NCBI RefSeq assembly: GCF_000317675.1
Contig: NC_019776.1
Location: 3,844,001 to 3,908,000, forward strand
DNA length: 64,000 nucleotides
Reading direction: 5' to 3'
DNA from: Cyanobacterium aponinum PCC 10605
Lineage (GTDB): Bacteria; Cyanobacteriota; Cyanobacteriia; Cyanobacteriales; Cyanobacteriaceae
Positions 27,824-37,821 of this stretch are shown here, piece by piece (position 1 is the stretch's first letter; the number at the start of each line of letters is the position of its first letter). The position numbers and the translations under genes were made by a program. Below the pieces are notes generated by a model that did no database searches, had not been told where the DNA came from, and saw only the letters and a list, made by a program, of their open reading frames with translations.

Positions 27824-28942
27824 TTATGAATTAGTTTTTAGATTATTTATAATTGTGGCTACTCTCTCCGAAGGTAATTGCAATAAATCTAGTAATTCTT
27901 GATAAGCTAAATTTTCTAACTCATTCATCTCATGATCCTGTAAAATTTGATAGCTTAATTCTAAAACCTGTTCTTTTTCTTCATCTGTTTCTAGTAAAGG
28001 GATTAAATCAGCAAGGGGGATGTTTTCTGCTAAAAAGTTTCTTAATTCTTCTCTAAAAATATCTTCCTCTTCGGGAGATGAAGCAAATTTTTGACTTAAA
28101 TTATTAATAATTAAATCCTGCTCTTTTGGGGTTAAATTAAAATCTGACCAACCTATAGTTGCCGCAATTCTTGCCCATAAAATTTGATTGTTATCAAGGG
28201 ATGTTTCCTCACCTAAATAAACTTCAATTACACGAGGATTATTTTGAATTTCATTCATGTTGCCCTCACAAAGAACTGTACCTTGGTGCAATACAGTTAC
28301 ACGTCTGGCAATTTGTCGGACAAACTCCATGTCATGTTCTATGACGATAATAGAATGGCTTTGAGCTAAAGCAAGGAGTAAATTACCCACATTTTCCGTT
28401 TCTTCATCAGTTAAACCAGCTACAGGCTCATCTACTAATAATAAATCAGGGGATTGAGCGACTAACATACCTATTTCTAGGCGTTGTTTTTCTCCATGAG
28501 AAAGTAAAGCGGCTTGTAAATTTGCTTTTGCCGTCAAACCGATGGTTTCTAATAGACTAGCGAGACTATGTCTATCTTGTTGATTAGCTTTTTGAAAAAG
28601 AGTGGAAAAGACATTTTTATTTCTGTTAATAACTAAATCCAAATTTTCTTTTACCGTCAAATTAAGATAGACTCTAGGTGTTTGAAATTTCCTACCAACA
28701 CCGAATCTAGCTATTTGATGTTCGCTCATTTTTTTGAGATTTTTTCCCTTGAAATAAACATTTCCTTCTGTTGGTTGAGTTTTTCCAGTAATAACATCCA
28801 GAAAGGTGGTTTTTCCAGCTCCATTGGGTCCTATAATTACTCTTAATTCTCCCTTCTCCATTTTAAAGTTAAGATTATTTAACGCCTTAAAACCATCAAA
28901 ACTTACGCTTAAATTATCAATTTCTAATATTGTTTCATTCAT
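27824..28942 (-). CDS. urtD: Urea ABC transporter ATPase UrtD with C-terminal TerB-like domain
   Basis: Residues 1-246 are a standard UrtD: Walker A GPNGAGKTT (38-46), VGRKFQTPRVY, signature LSHGEKQRLEIGM (147-159), Walker B LLLVDEPVAGLT (167-178) and EHDMEFV. UrtD proteins normally end at about 250 residues after VYLG. Here a further 125 residues follow, all-helical and acidic, with the pattern of a TerB-like domain: WARIAATIGWSDFNLTPKEQ, then LIPLLETDEEKEQVLELSY and LQDHEMNELENLAYQELLDL. I choose ATG 28942 because the longer frame to 29095 runs through the promoter region. The gene has a good NtcA-type promoter upstream and leads into urtE. Confidence 0.88.
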   Translation of the reverse strand: MNETILEIDNLSVSFDGFKALNNLNFKMEKGELRVIIGPNGAGKTTFLDVITGKTQPTEGNVYFKGKNLKKMSEHQIARFGVGRKFQTPRVYLNLTVKENLDLVINRNKNVFSTLFQKANQQDRHSLASLLETIGLTAKANLQAALLSHGEKQRLEIGMLVAQSPDLLLVDEPVAGLTDEETENVGNLLLALAQSHSIIVIEHDMEFVRQIARRVTVLHQGTVLCEGNMNEIQNNPRVIEVYLGEETSLDNNQILWARIAATIGWSDFNLTPKEQDLIINNLSQKFASSPEEEDIFREELRNFLAENIPLADLIPLLETDEEKEQVLELSYQILQDHEMNELENLAYQELLDLLQLPSERVATIINNLKTNS

Positions 28943-28983
28943 TGAAGAATTATATTTAACTGTGATCTCAATATAAATAGAAA

Positions 28984-29026
28984 CTATAATTGTTGGGAAT
29001 AGTCTATTTCGGTAGTGACTGTTACA
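28984..29026 (-). promoter_or_regulatory. NtcA-activated promoter of urtD-urtE
   Basis: On the minus strand GTAACAGTCACTAC (29026-29013) fits the NtcA consensus GTAN8TAC. It is followed after 23 bp by TATAGT (28989-28984), which matches the TAN3T -10 box at the canonical 20-24 bp spacing of class II NtcA promoters. The box ends 70 bp upstream of the urtD ATG. The gene's role in urea uptake fits nitrogen control. Confidence 0.75.
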
Positions 29027-29175
29027 AAAATGGAGATAAGTATTGTAGCATTGAATGAAAGAAAAAATATAAATAAAAAATTCTTTTACAATCAAGCAAT
29101 GTAAAAACTAATTATCACCATATTTTAGTTAGATATTTACTATAAATATAGTTTGAATTTAACATAAATTAAATC

Positions 29176-29883
29176 ATGAAAAAACAAATTACTTTTTACT
29201 TTTATATATTTTTATTTAATATATTTAACTTAACAATTAATAATATTTATGTAGCTTATTCTTTCTCCTTATATTCAAATAATTTTATAGCTCAGGATAC
29301 AGATAATTTTAATAAAATTGGAGAAGCATTAGGGGATTTAGATAATGACTCAATCCCTGAAAAAGTTGTTGTTTATGATACCAATAAGGAAACTGAATTT
29401 GGGACTCAAAGGGAAATTCATATTTTTAAAAAGACGGAAGATAGTTGGACTTTATGGGAGAAGAATACAGGGGCGGTTCTTCCTAGTAAACACGGTGGTG
29501 TTTGGGGAGATCCTTTCCAAGAAATAAATATAGAAAATGGAGCAATAAAAATTTATCATTTTGGAGGCAGTCGTTATAAATGGCAATATATACATCAATA
29601 TAAATATCTTGAAAACGATTGGAAATTAATTGAAGCAACAGTTGAGTTTGGAGCTTTCTGTGATTACTATGAGACTCTTAATTATAATTTAATTACTGGA
29701 AATATTATCTATAAAAAAGAAGAAGAAAAGTGCGATCGAGCTAATAATATTAACCAAGAAAAAGAAATTGTAGAATCATTAGAATTTACTCAAAAACTAG
29801 AACAACCACCTAATATGAATGGATTTTATCCCGGAAATAATGAAATAGTCATTCCTCAGAATAATACTACTATTTACTATTAA
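29176..29883 (+). CDS. Exported protein with an acidic calcium-loop-like motif, unknown function
   Basis: A 235-residue protein with an N-terminal hydrophobic signal (about residues 5-28). Soon after it comes GDLDNDSIPEKVVVYD, a DxDxDxxPE loop like those in FG-GAP/VCBS and dockerin-like repeats that bind calcium. The rest alternates aromatic-rich strands (WTLWEKNTGAVLP, KIYHFGGSRYKWQYIHQYKY) with one Cys pair. It looks like a single periplasmic beta domain that I cannot name. It is divergent from urtD across a 233-bp intergenic region that holds the NtcA box; whether that box also affects this gene is not known. Confidence 0.65.
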   Translation: MKKQITFYFYIFLFNIFNLTINNIYVAYSFSLYSNNFIAQDTDNFNKIGEALGDLDNDSIPEKVVVYDTNKETEFGTQREIHIFKKTEDSWTLWEKNTGAVLPSKHGGVWGDPFQEINIENGAIKIYHFGGSRYKWQYIHQYKYLENDWKLIEATVEFGAFCDYYETLNYNLITGNIIYKKEEEKCDRANNINQEKEIVESLEFTQKLEQPPNMNGFYPGNNEIVIPQNNTTIYY

Positions 29884-29979
29884 ATTTATCAATGAGTATT
29901 ATGATTTATAAAATGACAGCTTATTATACCATTATATAATCGTTAAAATATAACGAAAGCAAATAAAATATTCATCATC

Positions 29980-30852
29980 ATGATTAATAAATTTCTTAAT
30001 ACCGTTATTGATGCTATCAACGATTTAATTGCAGATACTATTAAAATTATACCGGGGTTAATAGGTGGCTTAATCGTTATTTTTCTTACCCGCTATATTG
30101 CCCATTGGACAGAAAATTTTGCTAATAAAATAGCAATAAAAACCATTAAAAGTAGATCCTTACAAATTTTATTTATTAAATCAATTTATATAACTACATG
30201 GGTAGTCGGTGTTTTTCTTGCCGCAATTATGTCATTTCCCGGGCTAAGTTTAGGTAATGTAATTGGTGCGTTAGGATTAGGCTCGGTTGCTATTGGTTTT
30301 GCATTTCAGGACATTTTCAAAAACTTTTTAGCAGGTATATTATTATTACTACAAGAGCCATTTAGGATAGGAGATGAGGTTGTCGTACAAGACTATCAAG
30401 GTTTTGTGGAACATATAGACATTCGCACCACCACTATCCGTACTTATCAAGGGGAAAAAATATTGATTCCCAATGCCACTATATTTACAAATTCCGTTCA
30501 GGTTAGAACTGGTTACGATAAAAGAAGAACAGATTTAGGAGTGGGTGTGGACTATAATACTTCCTTAGCTCAAGCTCAAAACTTACTATTTGATGTGATA
30601 ACCAGTCTTGATGGAGTTTTAAAAGAACCTACACCAGAAATTGATTTAGTAAACTTTGGTGATAGTTCCATTGATTTTGTTGTGCGTTATTGGACTTTAC
30701 CCCAACAGAAAACAGTTAGGTATATTCAAACAAAAGCTATTATTGCCATTAAAAAAGCCTTTGATAAGGCTTCTATTACTATTCCCTATCCTATTAGAAC
30801 TTTATACTATTTCGATCAAGATAAATATAGCGACTATATTCCCAACCAATAA
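29980..30852 (+). CDS. MscS-family mechanosensitive channel (third, short form)
   Basis: A 290-residue MscS-type channel with the standard three-helix membrane domain. The pore helix reads LGNVIGALGLGSVAIGFAFQDIFKN, quoted by its core GALGLGSVAIGFAFQDI, and the beta domain has EPFRIGDEVVVQDYQGFVEHIDIRTT and IPNATIFTNSV. It is shorter and closer to E. coli MscS than the two tandem channels near 20 kb, so it is probably a separate lineage rather than part of that duplication. It lies 73 bp before petL on the same strand. Confidence 0.88.
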   Translation: MINKFLNTVIDAINDLIADTIKIIPGLIGGLIVIFLTRYIAHWTENFANKIAIKTIKSRSLQILFIKSIYITTWVVGVFLAAIMSFPGLSLGNVIGALGLGSVAIGFAFQDIFKNFLAGILLLLQEPFRIGDEVVVQDYQGFVEHIDIRTTTIRTYQGEKILIPNATIFTNSVQVRTGYDKRRTDLGVGVDYNTSLAQAQNLLFDVITSLDGVLKEPTPEIDLVNFGDSSIDFVVRYWTLPQQKTVRYIQTKAIIAIKKAFDKASITIPYPIRTLYYFDQDKYSDYIPNQ

Positions 30853-30925
30853 CAAAAACGAACCTTAACCGTTGCTAGTTATGATAGAATATCAAATTGT
30901 CTTATAACAAATAGGAGTTTTATAA

Positions 30926-31021
30926 ATGTCTGGAATTGTTGCTTACGCAGGATTTATCATCGCTTTTTCCGTTATTGCCTTAACTCTCTACTACGGATTA
31001 AAAGCAGTTAAATTTCTCTAA
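30926..31021 (+). CDS. petL: Cytochrome b6f subunit PetL
   Basis: A 31-residue single-helix protein: MSGIVAYAGFIIAFSVIALT, then LYYGLKAVKFL. Length, the single hydrophobic helix and the basic end GLKAVKFL resemble PetL of the cytochrome b6f complex, which helps to stabilise the dimer in the thylakoid membrane. The ribosome binding site AGGAG lies eight bases upstream, and a TATGAT-like -10 is about 45 bp upstream. Other tiny photosynthetic subunits (PetN, PetM, Psb30) have different sequences, so PetL is the best match, though so short a protein cannot be proved by eye. Confidence 0.75.
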   Translation: MSGIVAYAGFIIAFSVIALTLYYGLKAVKFL

Positions 31022-31055
31022 AAAACTTTTTTTTCATTCTCAAATAATTTTTTCT

Positions 31056-31091
31056 CATTGATTAATGAACATTACTTCGTTGATCAATGAA
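31056..31091 (+). other. Imperfect inverted repeat behind petL
   Basis: CATTGATTAATG and CGTTGATCAATG form a 12-bp imperfect stem around a 10-bp loop, about 35 bp after the petL stop. It may protect the transcript end; there is no T-run, so I do not call it a terminator. Confidence 0.4.
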
Positions 31092-31274
31092 TATTTGTAC
31101 TATCTGATAAAATTTTCAAGGATAGCCCATTGTGATCTTGATAATTAGAGTTTCTCATCAATAAAGAAAATTGTCAAGAAAAAAAACAGAAAAATTGACA
31201 GTCAAAATTAAATCTTCTATCCTCAAGGTAGCGAGACTATAGCGAAAAAAAACGAGCATACTTAGAGTGAGGAA

Positions 31275-34200
31275 ATGACAAGTCAACGCCCCCCAGAATC
31301 AGACTCAAATCAGGAGTCAACTACCATTACTCAGAAAGTCTTTTCTGTTATTAAACAACCCCGTACTCAAATGATTGCTTTAGCGACTCTTGGCACCATG
31401 GGAGTAATAGGTTATTTCGGGGGCAAATGGGTATTAACTCAATTTATTCCTGACAGATTAGAAACAGAGTTAGAAAAACAACTAGCTAGAGATGTTAATA
31501 TTGGGGAGATAAATAACTTTTCTTTTTTCCATCAATTAGTTGTTAATGATATAAAAATTGCCCCCACTATTAATGATCCTAGTTTTATTAATATTTCTGC
31601 CGCTAAAATAGATTTAGATTTATGGTCATTAATTTTCCGTCAGCGTTTGCCCATACATATTATTGCTGATGACGTGGAAGGTTATGCCCAACTAGATACT
31701 TTAATTCCCCCTTCAGAAGAAGAAAAACCCTTACCTAATTCTTTTCTTTTACCTACTTTACCCATTACCGCCGAAGTTAATCTTCGTTTACAAGATACAG
31801 TTATAAAAGTTACTCCCAATGCCCAAACTCAACCAGTGGAGTTAGACAGCAGAGGAAAATTACAGTTAATTTATGATCAAGAAACTCAACCCCTTACCTA
31901 TAATATAGAGACTCTTCTTAATAACAGTAGCGGATTAATTACCATTAAGGGTAAGACTCTATTAAGCAACACCCAGAGTGAAAATAAGTTAAATATTCGC
32001 AATCTTTACCTACCCGAAGTAACTGGTTTAATTCCTCAACTCCCCCTCAATCTTCAGGAAGGAAGAGTCAATGCAAATCTCAAAACTCAAACGGCTTCTT
32101 TACCCGAATATTTGGCTTCTGATATTCAAGGCAATGTAAAAATAGAAGATGTGAGAGGAAAAGTTATTCCCTCTCTAATTAGTAAGGAGGAGACGTTTGT
32201 TAATTTACCTCTGATGGCGAAAGAATTTACTGCCAACACTCAATTAACCATTACTGACTCTCAAACATTAATTATTGATAAAGCAAGACTTAACTGGGAA
32301 GAAATTAAAGCCGTTGCCCAAGGAGAAGTTAATTTAAATAATGGTTATAATCTTTCTGCTAGTATTAATCCTTTACAGTTAAGTAAATTATTTCCTCTCC
32401 TAAATATCAAATCAAATCTTGTCTTAGATGGTTTAACGGCAACCAATGTCACAGTAACAGGAGATATTGACAATCCTCAAGTTAAAGGTTATTTGAATAT
32501 AAAAAATGGTTTAGTGGATAAAGTTGTCATAGATACTATTGATACTGAATTTACAGCTAATTTAGATACCCTTAACGTTAATGCAGTGAAAATTCAACCC
32601 CAAGCAGGAGGAGAGATAGTTTCTCAAGGTTCATTAAATATTAACTTACGCCCAACTATTTTTGAGGGAAAGGCTTTTTCTCTCGGCAAAATTCCTTTAA
32701 ATTTTCAATTCACTGCTAATTTATTACCCACTGCCATTCTTGAAAAATATAATACCTCCCCATTGGGTATTAATTTAGGTAATTTATCGGCGAGGGGAAA
32801 TCTCACAGGAAATTTAGATAATCCGTTAGGGAAACTAGCTTTTTTTCTTCCCAATATAGAAGGAGATAGTTTAGAGAATGTTAGTGTCAAGGGAGAGTTG
32901 TTAGTTAATGCCAATCAAGTAGAAATAATTAACACTGCTTTGATAACAGATAATAGTCAATTAAATATTAATGGTAATGGTAATTGGAGAAAAGATAATT
33001 GGTTAGTAAACGTCACGGGGAATAATTTTTATCTCACTCCTTTTGTTAATCAATTATGTCAAAATCTTACAGCTTGCGTTAATTCTCCCATAAATACGAA
33101 TCTTCCTCTCGATGTTGTTAATTTAGATGTGAATTTGCAGGGCAACTTCTCTAATCTAAATCCCAATAATATTAATGGTAGAGGAAATATTCAGTTAGTG
33201 GTAAATAATCAGGGTAATCTCAATTTAGATACTCGATTAAGTAATGGTGATTTACAAATAACTGGTAATGGCAATGATGTGGCTTTTAATCCCTTGCTTC
33301 CTTCTCTCTCTAATAATGTCAAATTAGTCAGGGGAAATTTTCAGTTATCTACTAATATTGATGAGTTACTAACGACTAATCAAAATAACTTTAATAACCT
33401 TGCTTCTGGTTTAAACATAAATGCTGATACTCAGTTAATAATTGATGATGGAGTTGTATTGGCTAATTCTGTTGTCAATGAAAATCAAACAAAGATTAAT
33501 CTCGATGTTAGTCAGCTTCCTTTAAATAATATCATTAATAACCTTCCTGCTCAAATTACATCCAGTCAAATCAGAATCAACTTAGCCACTGCGGAATTAT
33601 TCCAATTAACTCAACAATCTTTTAACTCAGACACTATCACAACCTTAGATAGTTTAACCGTCAATGCTGATGTTAAGGGAGAATTTGCCGGGGGTTTACT
33701 ATCAACAGAAGCCATAGTCAAAGACGGAATTTTATCTTTATCAGGGGAAACAGAAAATATAGTCTTATCTCAACTCTTACCCAATCTGAAGAATACCAAT
33801 CTGAATAATATTCAAGCAGAAAATATCAGAGGAAACTTTCAACTCAAAGCCGGTGTATCAGAATTAATCACCTTCGGGAAAAACTATCTCAACAATCAAA
33901 ATATATCCTTAGCCTCTCTTCGCAGTTTAAAGATTAAAGGTAATGGAAGATTAAATATAGCAGGAGGAGAAGTAAAAATATCAGGTAACTTGAGAGGGAA
34001 TCAATGGCAAAGCAATATAGATACCCAAAATATTAACATCGAAAAAATTGCTTCTCAACTTTCCTTACCCTTCCTTGATAATAATGATAGTTTTAACCTT
34101 GCCTCTCTTGGTAGTCTTAACACTAGCATTAACTTAGGTGGCAATTTAACAGATTTATCTTTTAATAATCTATCTTTACCTATTACTATTCAACCAACCA

Positions 34201-37200
34201 ACATTAATATCGGAGATAATCTTGTTACCCTTGCAGGAAATTTTCTTTTAATCAATCCTTTTACTCAACCTGATATAAATAACCTTCAACTGCAGTTAAC
34301 AACAGAAGCGGATTTAGCAACTCTTCCCCTTAACAGTCTTCTTACCTCTCTGGATAATAATAGTCAAGGTATTAAATATATTCCGTCCGAAGTAAACTTA
34401 AATGGTATCGCTAAATTTAATGGCATTATTACAGCTAACAATGTCTTAACTAATCCCCTTGGTTTTAACTTAACAGGAGATTTAAGTCTCAATAACTTTG
34501 CTTTTAATCAGATAGCTTTTGAATCTTCCCTTGCAGGAAAAGTTAATGTTAATCCCCTTGAGAAAATAGCTGTTAATCTTAAAGGTAAGGAAGACATTAT
34601 CGCTACCAATTTAATTAGAAAGGATTTAACTTTACCCAATCAAATAACTATTCCCTTTACTCCTTCTTCTATCACTATTAATCAAAAAGATAGATTTTTC
34701 CTAGAAGGCAATTTAGCAGAAAATAATCAATTCATCGCAACGGTAAAAAACTTATCCTTAGAAAATTTGGCTTTACAACCAGTGGCTAATTATGGCATCA
34801 AAGGCAAATTAAAAGGAGACTTCAACACCCAATTAACCCTCAACTTAAATGATTTCACCGCCGAGGGGGATATTACCATTAATAATCCTGCCATTGGGGT
34901 GGTGGAAGGAAAAGAAATTAAAGCCGATTTTAACTATCAAAATAATATCGCCCAATTGAATCAAGGAAGGTTATTATTTGCTAATACGCAATATGATTTG
35001 AGTGGCAAACTGAATCTAGTCACTCAGGAAATAGAAGGCAACGTTAACTTACGAGGAGAGATGGAAGATATTTTTTCCACTCTGAGAATAACCGATATTG
35101 CTAGTGTCTCCGCTTTATGGCAACAATTACAAAATCAAGATACCTTCTCCTCGGCGGATAATATTCCTTCTCAATCTTTAGGTAATAGTGATGATAGTAT
35201 TAAAACTCAAGTTAATTTACTCACTCAAGTTGATAAACAAATCCAAACCCTAGCGAGAAAAGTTGAATCAGGAAGCATTCCCAATGATTTAGATATTCGA
35301 GGGAAATATAAAGGGGAAATTCTTATCGCAGGAAAGTTAACTAATCCCGAAATTCAATTGGATTTTGAAGGCAATCAATGGCAATGGCTACCGCAACAAA
35401 ACTATCCTGTGATTCTTGATTCTTTAGGCTTGGTAATGAAACAAACCCAAGCGATGGCTATTCCTAAACTTGCTATTAATGCTAATTTTGTTAACAACAA
35501 TTTGACCTTGAAACCCTTTCTCTTAAATATAGGGGGAAGTGAAGTTTCTTTTGCAGGAAATTTATCTTTAGATAGTCAAGAGGGAGAATTTAAAATTGCT
35601 AATTTGCCTGTAGATTTTATCACGGATATTATCCCTTCTCCTTTGGATGTGGATGGTTTAATTAATGTTAATGGAAAAATCGCTGGGAATCTTTTAAATC
35701 CTTCTATTATCGGTAATTTCGCTCTTAATAATGCCGCCGTTGAAGGTTCGATTTTAGCAAACCAAATTCTTGCTGATTTTCAATATCAAAACTATACTTT
35801 AAATGTGGAAAGTAGTCAACCAGAGTATTTACAGTTTAAGGCCATTTTACCTTATTATCCTTTGATGGAATTAGATAAACCTGCTTTAATTAGTTTAAAT
35901 TTACGTCCAGAATCCAGAGGTTTGGTAAAGGGTTTGACTCAAGGAAAAATAGATTTGGTTGATGGAGATTTTCAAGGAAATTTAGAAATAACTACCGCTT
36001 CTTTGAATCAATTAGTAAATAATTTCAATTTTGAAAATATTGCAATTAAAGGAAATCTTAATTTTGAAAATACTCAAATTAAAACAAGTTTAATTGATGA
36101 ATCAATTTTTCTGACGGGAAATATTAATTTACAAGAAAATAGAGTTATTAATGCTGATAATTTACTAGCAAAAGTTAATCAAACTGAGGTTAATATTAGC
36201 GGAAATCTACCTGTTTTTAATTCAAATAACATTCAAGGTGATAATTTAACAGTAAATATCCCTCAGCAATCTCTTAATTTAGAAGGTTTATATTCAGGAA
36301 ATATTGATGCAAATATTGAAATAAATGGCACTGCTTTTTATCCTCAAATTGCTGGTTACTTAGCTTTGAATAATGGTAGTTTTACTATTCCTTCTCAAGA
36401 AAGATTATCATCCTTTAATAATAATAAAAACTCAGGTTTAATTGCTAGTAATTGGCTCAATAATAATCCTTCAAGTAATAGAGGTAGCGGTATTATTCAA
36501 CCAAATTTAGATAATTTTCAACTAAAATTGGTTAACTCACAATTAGCTCAATGGGGGTTCTATCGCTTCCTTTTTGAAGGTGATGTGGATGTTAATGGGA
36601 ATCCTCTTGATTTTGAAAAACTAAGGGCAAATGGAGCTATAAACGTCCGTAGAGGGACTATTTACATAGGGGGTGCAAATCCTTTACCTAATGCAGTGTC
36701 AGGGATTGGTTTTGGTGATACTACTTTCTTTTTATCTCGCACTAATGAGAATAGAATAGTATTTAATCCTAATGATAGTATTCTTAACCCCAGTATCGAT
36801 ATAGAAGTACAAGCCGATATAGTAGATTATTCTCGCCAATTACCTGTTACAGGTAGCAATGAAATTGCAGAGCCCATCGTTAGGGGAGGGAGAGGAGATA
36901 ATATTCAAGTTGTTTTAAATATTGATGGTGAGTTGGGTCAACTGTTACCAGTATTGTCGAGTCAAGTTAATCAATTTTGCTACTTGCCTACTTCTGAAAC
37001 TATCATCGGGGATAAAATTTCCTCTGAACGTTTAAAAGAAGTAGAAACTTGCGTCAATTTAGCTGTTTTAAATCAGCAAGGGGCTAATTTTAATTTATTT
37101 AATTCTCCGATTGTTTCTCTCAGTAGTACCCCCAATCGTAGTGAGGGGGAATTGATTAATTTGATTGTGGGAGGTCAATTGATTAATATTGCAGATCAGT

Positions 37201-37451
37201 TACAAAATTTGAGTGGAGAACAATTGTTTGAAAATGGTTTAGTACAATTTTTCTTAGTACCCATTGCTAATAATTTAAGTTTTGGGGTAAATGAAAGGGT
37301 TAGCACTTGGGGAAAACCTTTGGGCATGAAGGATTTGCGTATTTTTCCTCTAGTGGAGGGCGTTTATGAGGTGCAGGAGAAATCTAGTGTTTCTGTTTCT
37401 TATGATTATATTTATGGGGAGTTTAAAGTACGTTATCAGATGCAGTTTTAA
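31275..37451 (+). CDS. tamB: TamB/DUF490 bridge-like lipid-transfer protein
   Basis: A 2058-residue protein with a single N-terminal membrane helix (about residues 35-52, IALATLGTMGVIGYF) and then a very long beta-rich body full of AsmA/TamB repeats (strands of the form INLDGNLS, NLNINGNG, VSVKGELLV). The C-terminal about 400 residues have the DUF490 pattern, including GNPLDFEKLRANGAINVRRG, DPSIDIEVQAD-like text and the final IYGEFKVRYQMQF, with a terminal aromatic as in TamB. Such proteins form a hydrophobic groove spanning the periplasm and move lipid, or help Omp85 proteins, at the outer membrane. AGTGAGG precedes the ATG. It is the largest gene of the window and stands alone. Confidence 0.9.
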   Translation: MTSQRPPESDSNQESTTITQKVFSVIKQPRTQMIALATLGTMGVIGYFGGKWVLTQFIPDRLETELEKQLARDVNIGEINNFSFFHQLVVNDIKIAPTINDPSFINISAAKIDLDLWSLIFRQRLPIHIIADDVEGYAQLDTLIPPSEEEKPLPNSFLLPTLPITAEVNLRLQDTVIKVTPNAQTQPVELDSRGKLQLIYDQETQPLTYNIETLLNNSSGLITIKGKTLLSNTQSENKLNIRNLYLPEVTGLIPQLPLNLQEGRVNANLKTQTASLPEYLASDIQGNVKIEDVRGKVIPSLISKEETFVNLPLMAKEFTANTQLTITDSQTLIIDKARLNWEEIKAVAQGEVNLNNGYNLSASINPLQLSKLFPLLNIKSNLVLDGLTATNVTVTGDIDNPQVKGYLNIKNGLVDKVVIDTIDTEFTANLDTLNVNAVKIQPQAGGEIVSQGSLNINLRPTIFEGKAFSLGKIPLNFQFTANLLPTAILEKYNTSPLGINLGNLSARGNLTGNLDNPLGKLAFFLPNIEGDSLENVSVKGELLVNANQVEIINTALITDNSQLNINGNGNWRKDNWLVNVTGNNFYLTPFVNQLCQNLTACVNSPINTNLPLDVVNLDVNLQGNFSNLNPNNINGRGNIQLVVNNQGNLNLDTRLSNGDLQITGNGNDVAFNPLLPSLSNNVKLVRGNFQLSTNIDELLTTNQNNFNNLASGLNINADTQLIIDDGVVLANSVVNENQTKINLDVSQLPLNNIINNLPAQITSSQIRINLATAELFQLTQQSFNSDTITTLDSLTVNADVKGEFAGGLLSTEAIVKDGILSLSGETENIVLSQLLPNLKNTNLNNIQAENIRGNFQLKAGVSELITFGKNYLNNQNISLASLRSLKIKGNGRLNIAGGEVKISGNLRGNQWQSNIDTQNINIEKIASQLSLPFLDNNDSFNLASLGSLNTSINLGGNLTDLSFNNLSLPITIQPTNINIGDNLVTLAGNFLLINPFTQPDINNLQLQLTTEADLATLPLNSLLTSLDNNSQGIKYIPSEVNLNGIAKFNGIITANNVLTNPLGFNLTGDLSLNNFAFNQIAFESSLAGKVNVNPLEKIAVNLKGKEDIIATNLIRKDLTLPNQITIPFTPSSITINQKDRFFLEGNLAENNQFIATVKNLSLENLALQPVANYGIKGKLKGDFNTQLTLNLNDFTAEGDITINNPAIGVVEGKEIKADFNYQNNIAQLNQGRLLFANTQYDLSGKLNLVTQEIEGNVNLRGEMEDIFSTLRITDIASVSALWQQLQNQDTFSSADNIPSQSLGNSDDSIKTQVNLLTQVDKQIQTLARKVESGSIPNDLDIRGKYKGEILIAGKLTNPEIQLDFEGNQWQWLPQQNYPVILDSLGLVMKQTQAMAIPKLAINANFVNNNLTLKPFLLNIGGSEVSFAGNLSLDSQEGEFKIANLPVDFITDIIPSPLDVDGLINVNGKIAGNLLNPSIIGNFALNNAAVEGSILANQILADFQYQNYTLNVESSQPEYLQFKAILPYYPLMELDKPALISLNLRPESRGLVKGLTQGKIDLVDGDFQGNLEITTASLNQLVNNFNFENIAIKGNLNFENTQIKTSLIDESIFLTGNINLQENRVINADNLLAKVNQTEVNISGNLPVFNSNNIQGDNLTVNIPQQSLNLEGLYSGNIDANIEINGTAFYPQIAGYLALNNGSFTIPSQERLSSFNNNKNSGLIASNWLNNNPSSNRGSGIIQPNLDNFQLKLVNSQLAQWGFYRFLFEGDVDVNGNPLDFEKLRANGAINVRRGTIYIGGANPLPNAVSGIGFGDTTFFLSRTNENRIVFNPNDSILNPSIDIEVQADIVDYSRQLPVTGSNEIAEPIVRGGRGDNIQVVLNIDGELGQLLPVLSSQVNQFCYLPTSETIIGDKISSERLKEVETCVNLAVLNQQGANFNLFNSPIVSLSSTPNRSEGELINLIVGGQLINIADQLQNLSGEQLFENGLVQFFLVPIANNLSFGVNERVSTWGKPLGMKDLRIFPLVEGVYEVQEKSSVSVSYDYIYGEFKVRYQMQF

Positions 37452-37597
37452 GTTGATGTAGTTTGAGTCAAATAGACAAAATTATTCTTGGTAGGTATCA
37501 GGTTTTATTTTTCCATTTCCTCCTTTTAAGGGGCAGGGCTGTTTCAAGGTAGAGATCAAAATTTTTTACCCTTTCCCACTGGAGAGGAGAACCTATT

Positions 37598-37778
37598 TAA
37601 CCTCAGTTGTGTTTAAGAATATCGGATAAGGTTAGGTATTAGGTTTCAGGTTGCAGGTGTTAGGAGATGGGGGGAAAGGGGGAAATGAGAATGAGTTAGA
37701 AGTTATTTATTATTCACTATTCATCTTTGCCCTTTTCATCATCACTCATAGATGGAAATTTATCTCGAACTCAGGTTA
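37598..37778 (+). repeat. Inverted-repeat element, subfamily 2, complete copy
   Basis: A 181-bp element with left end TAACCTCAGTTGTG and right end CTCGAACTCAGGTTA. The left third is shared with subfamily 1 (AAGAATATCGGATAAGGTTAGG), but the right end (CATAGATGGAAATTTATC) is shared only with 57961-58211. The middle is heptamer-type sequence with TATTCAC units. TATT flanks both ends and may be a target duplication. Confidence 0.8.
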
Positions 37779-37821
37779 TTTATAATAAATTCAGAATAGT
37801 CTTTGAGTAATAATTTAGTTT

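Noticed and set aside
28943-29095. Longer N-terminus of UrtD
   Set aside because: It spans the NtcA box and -10 element; UrtD homologues start at MNETILEIDNLSVSF-like text.
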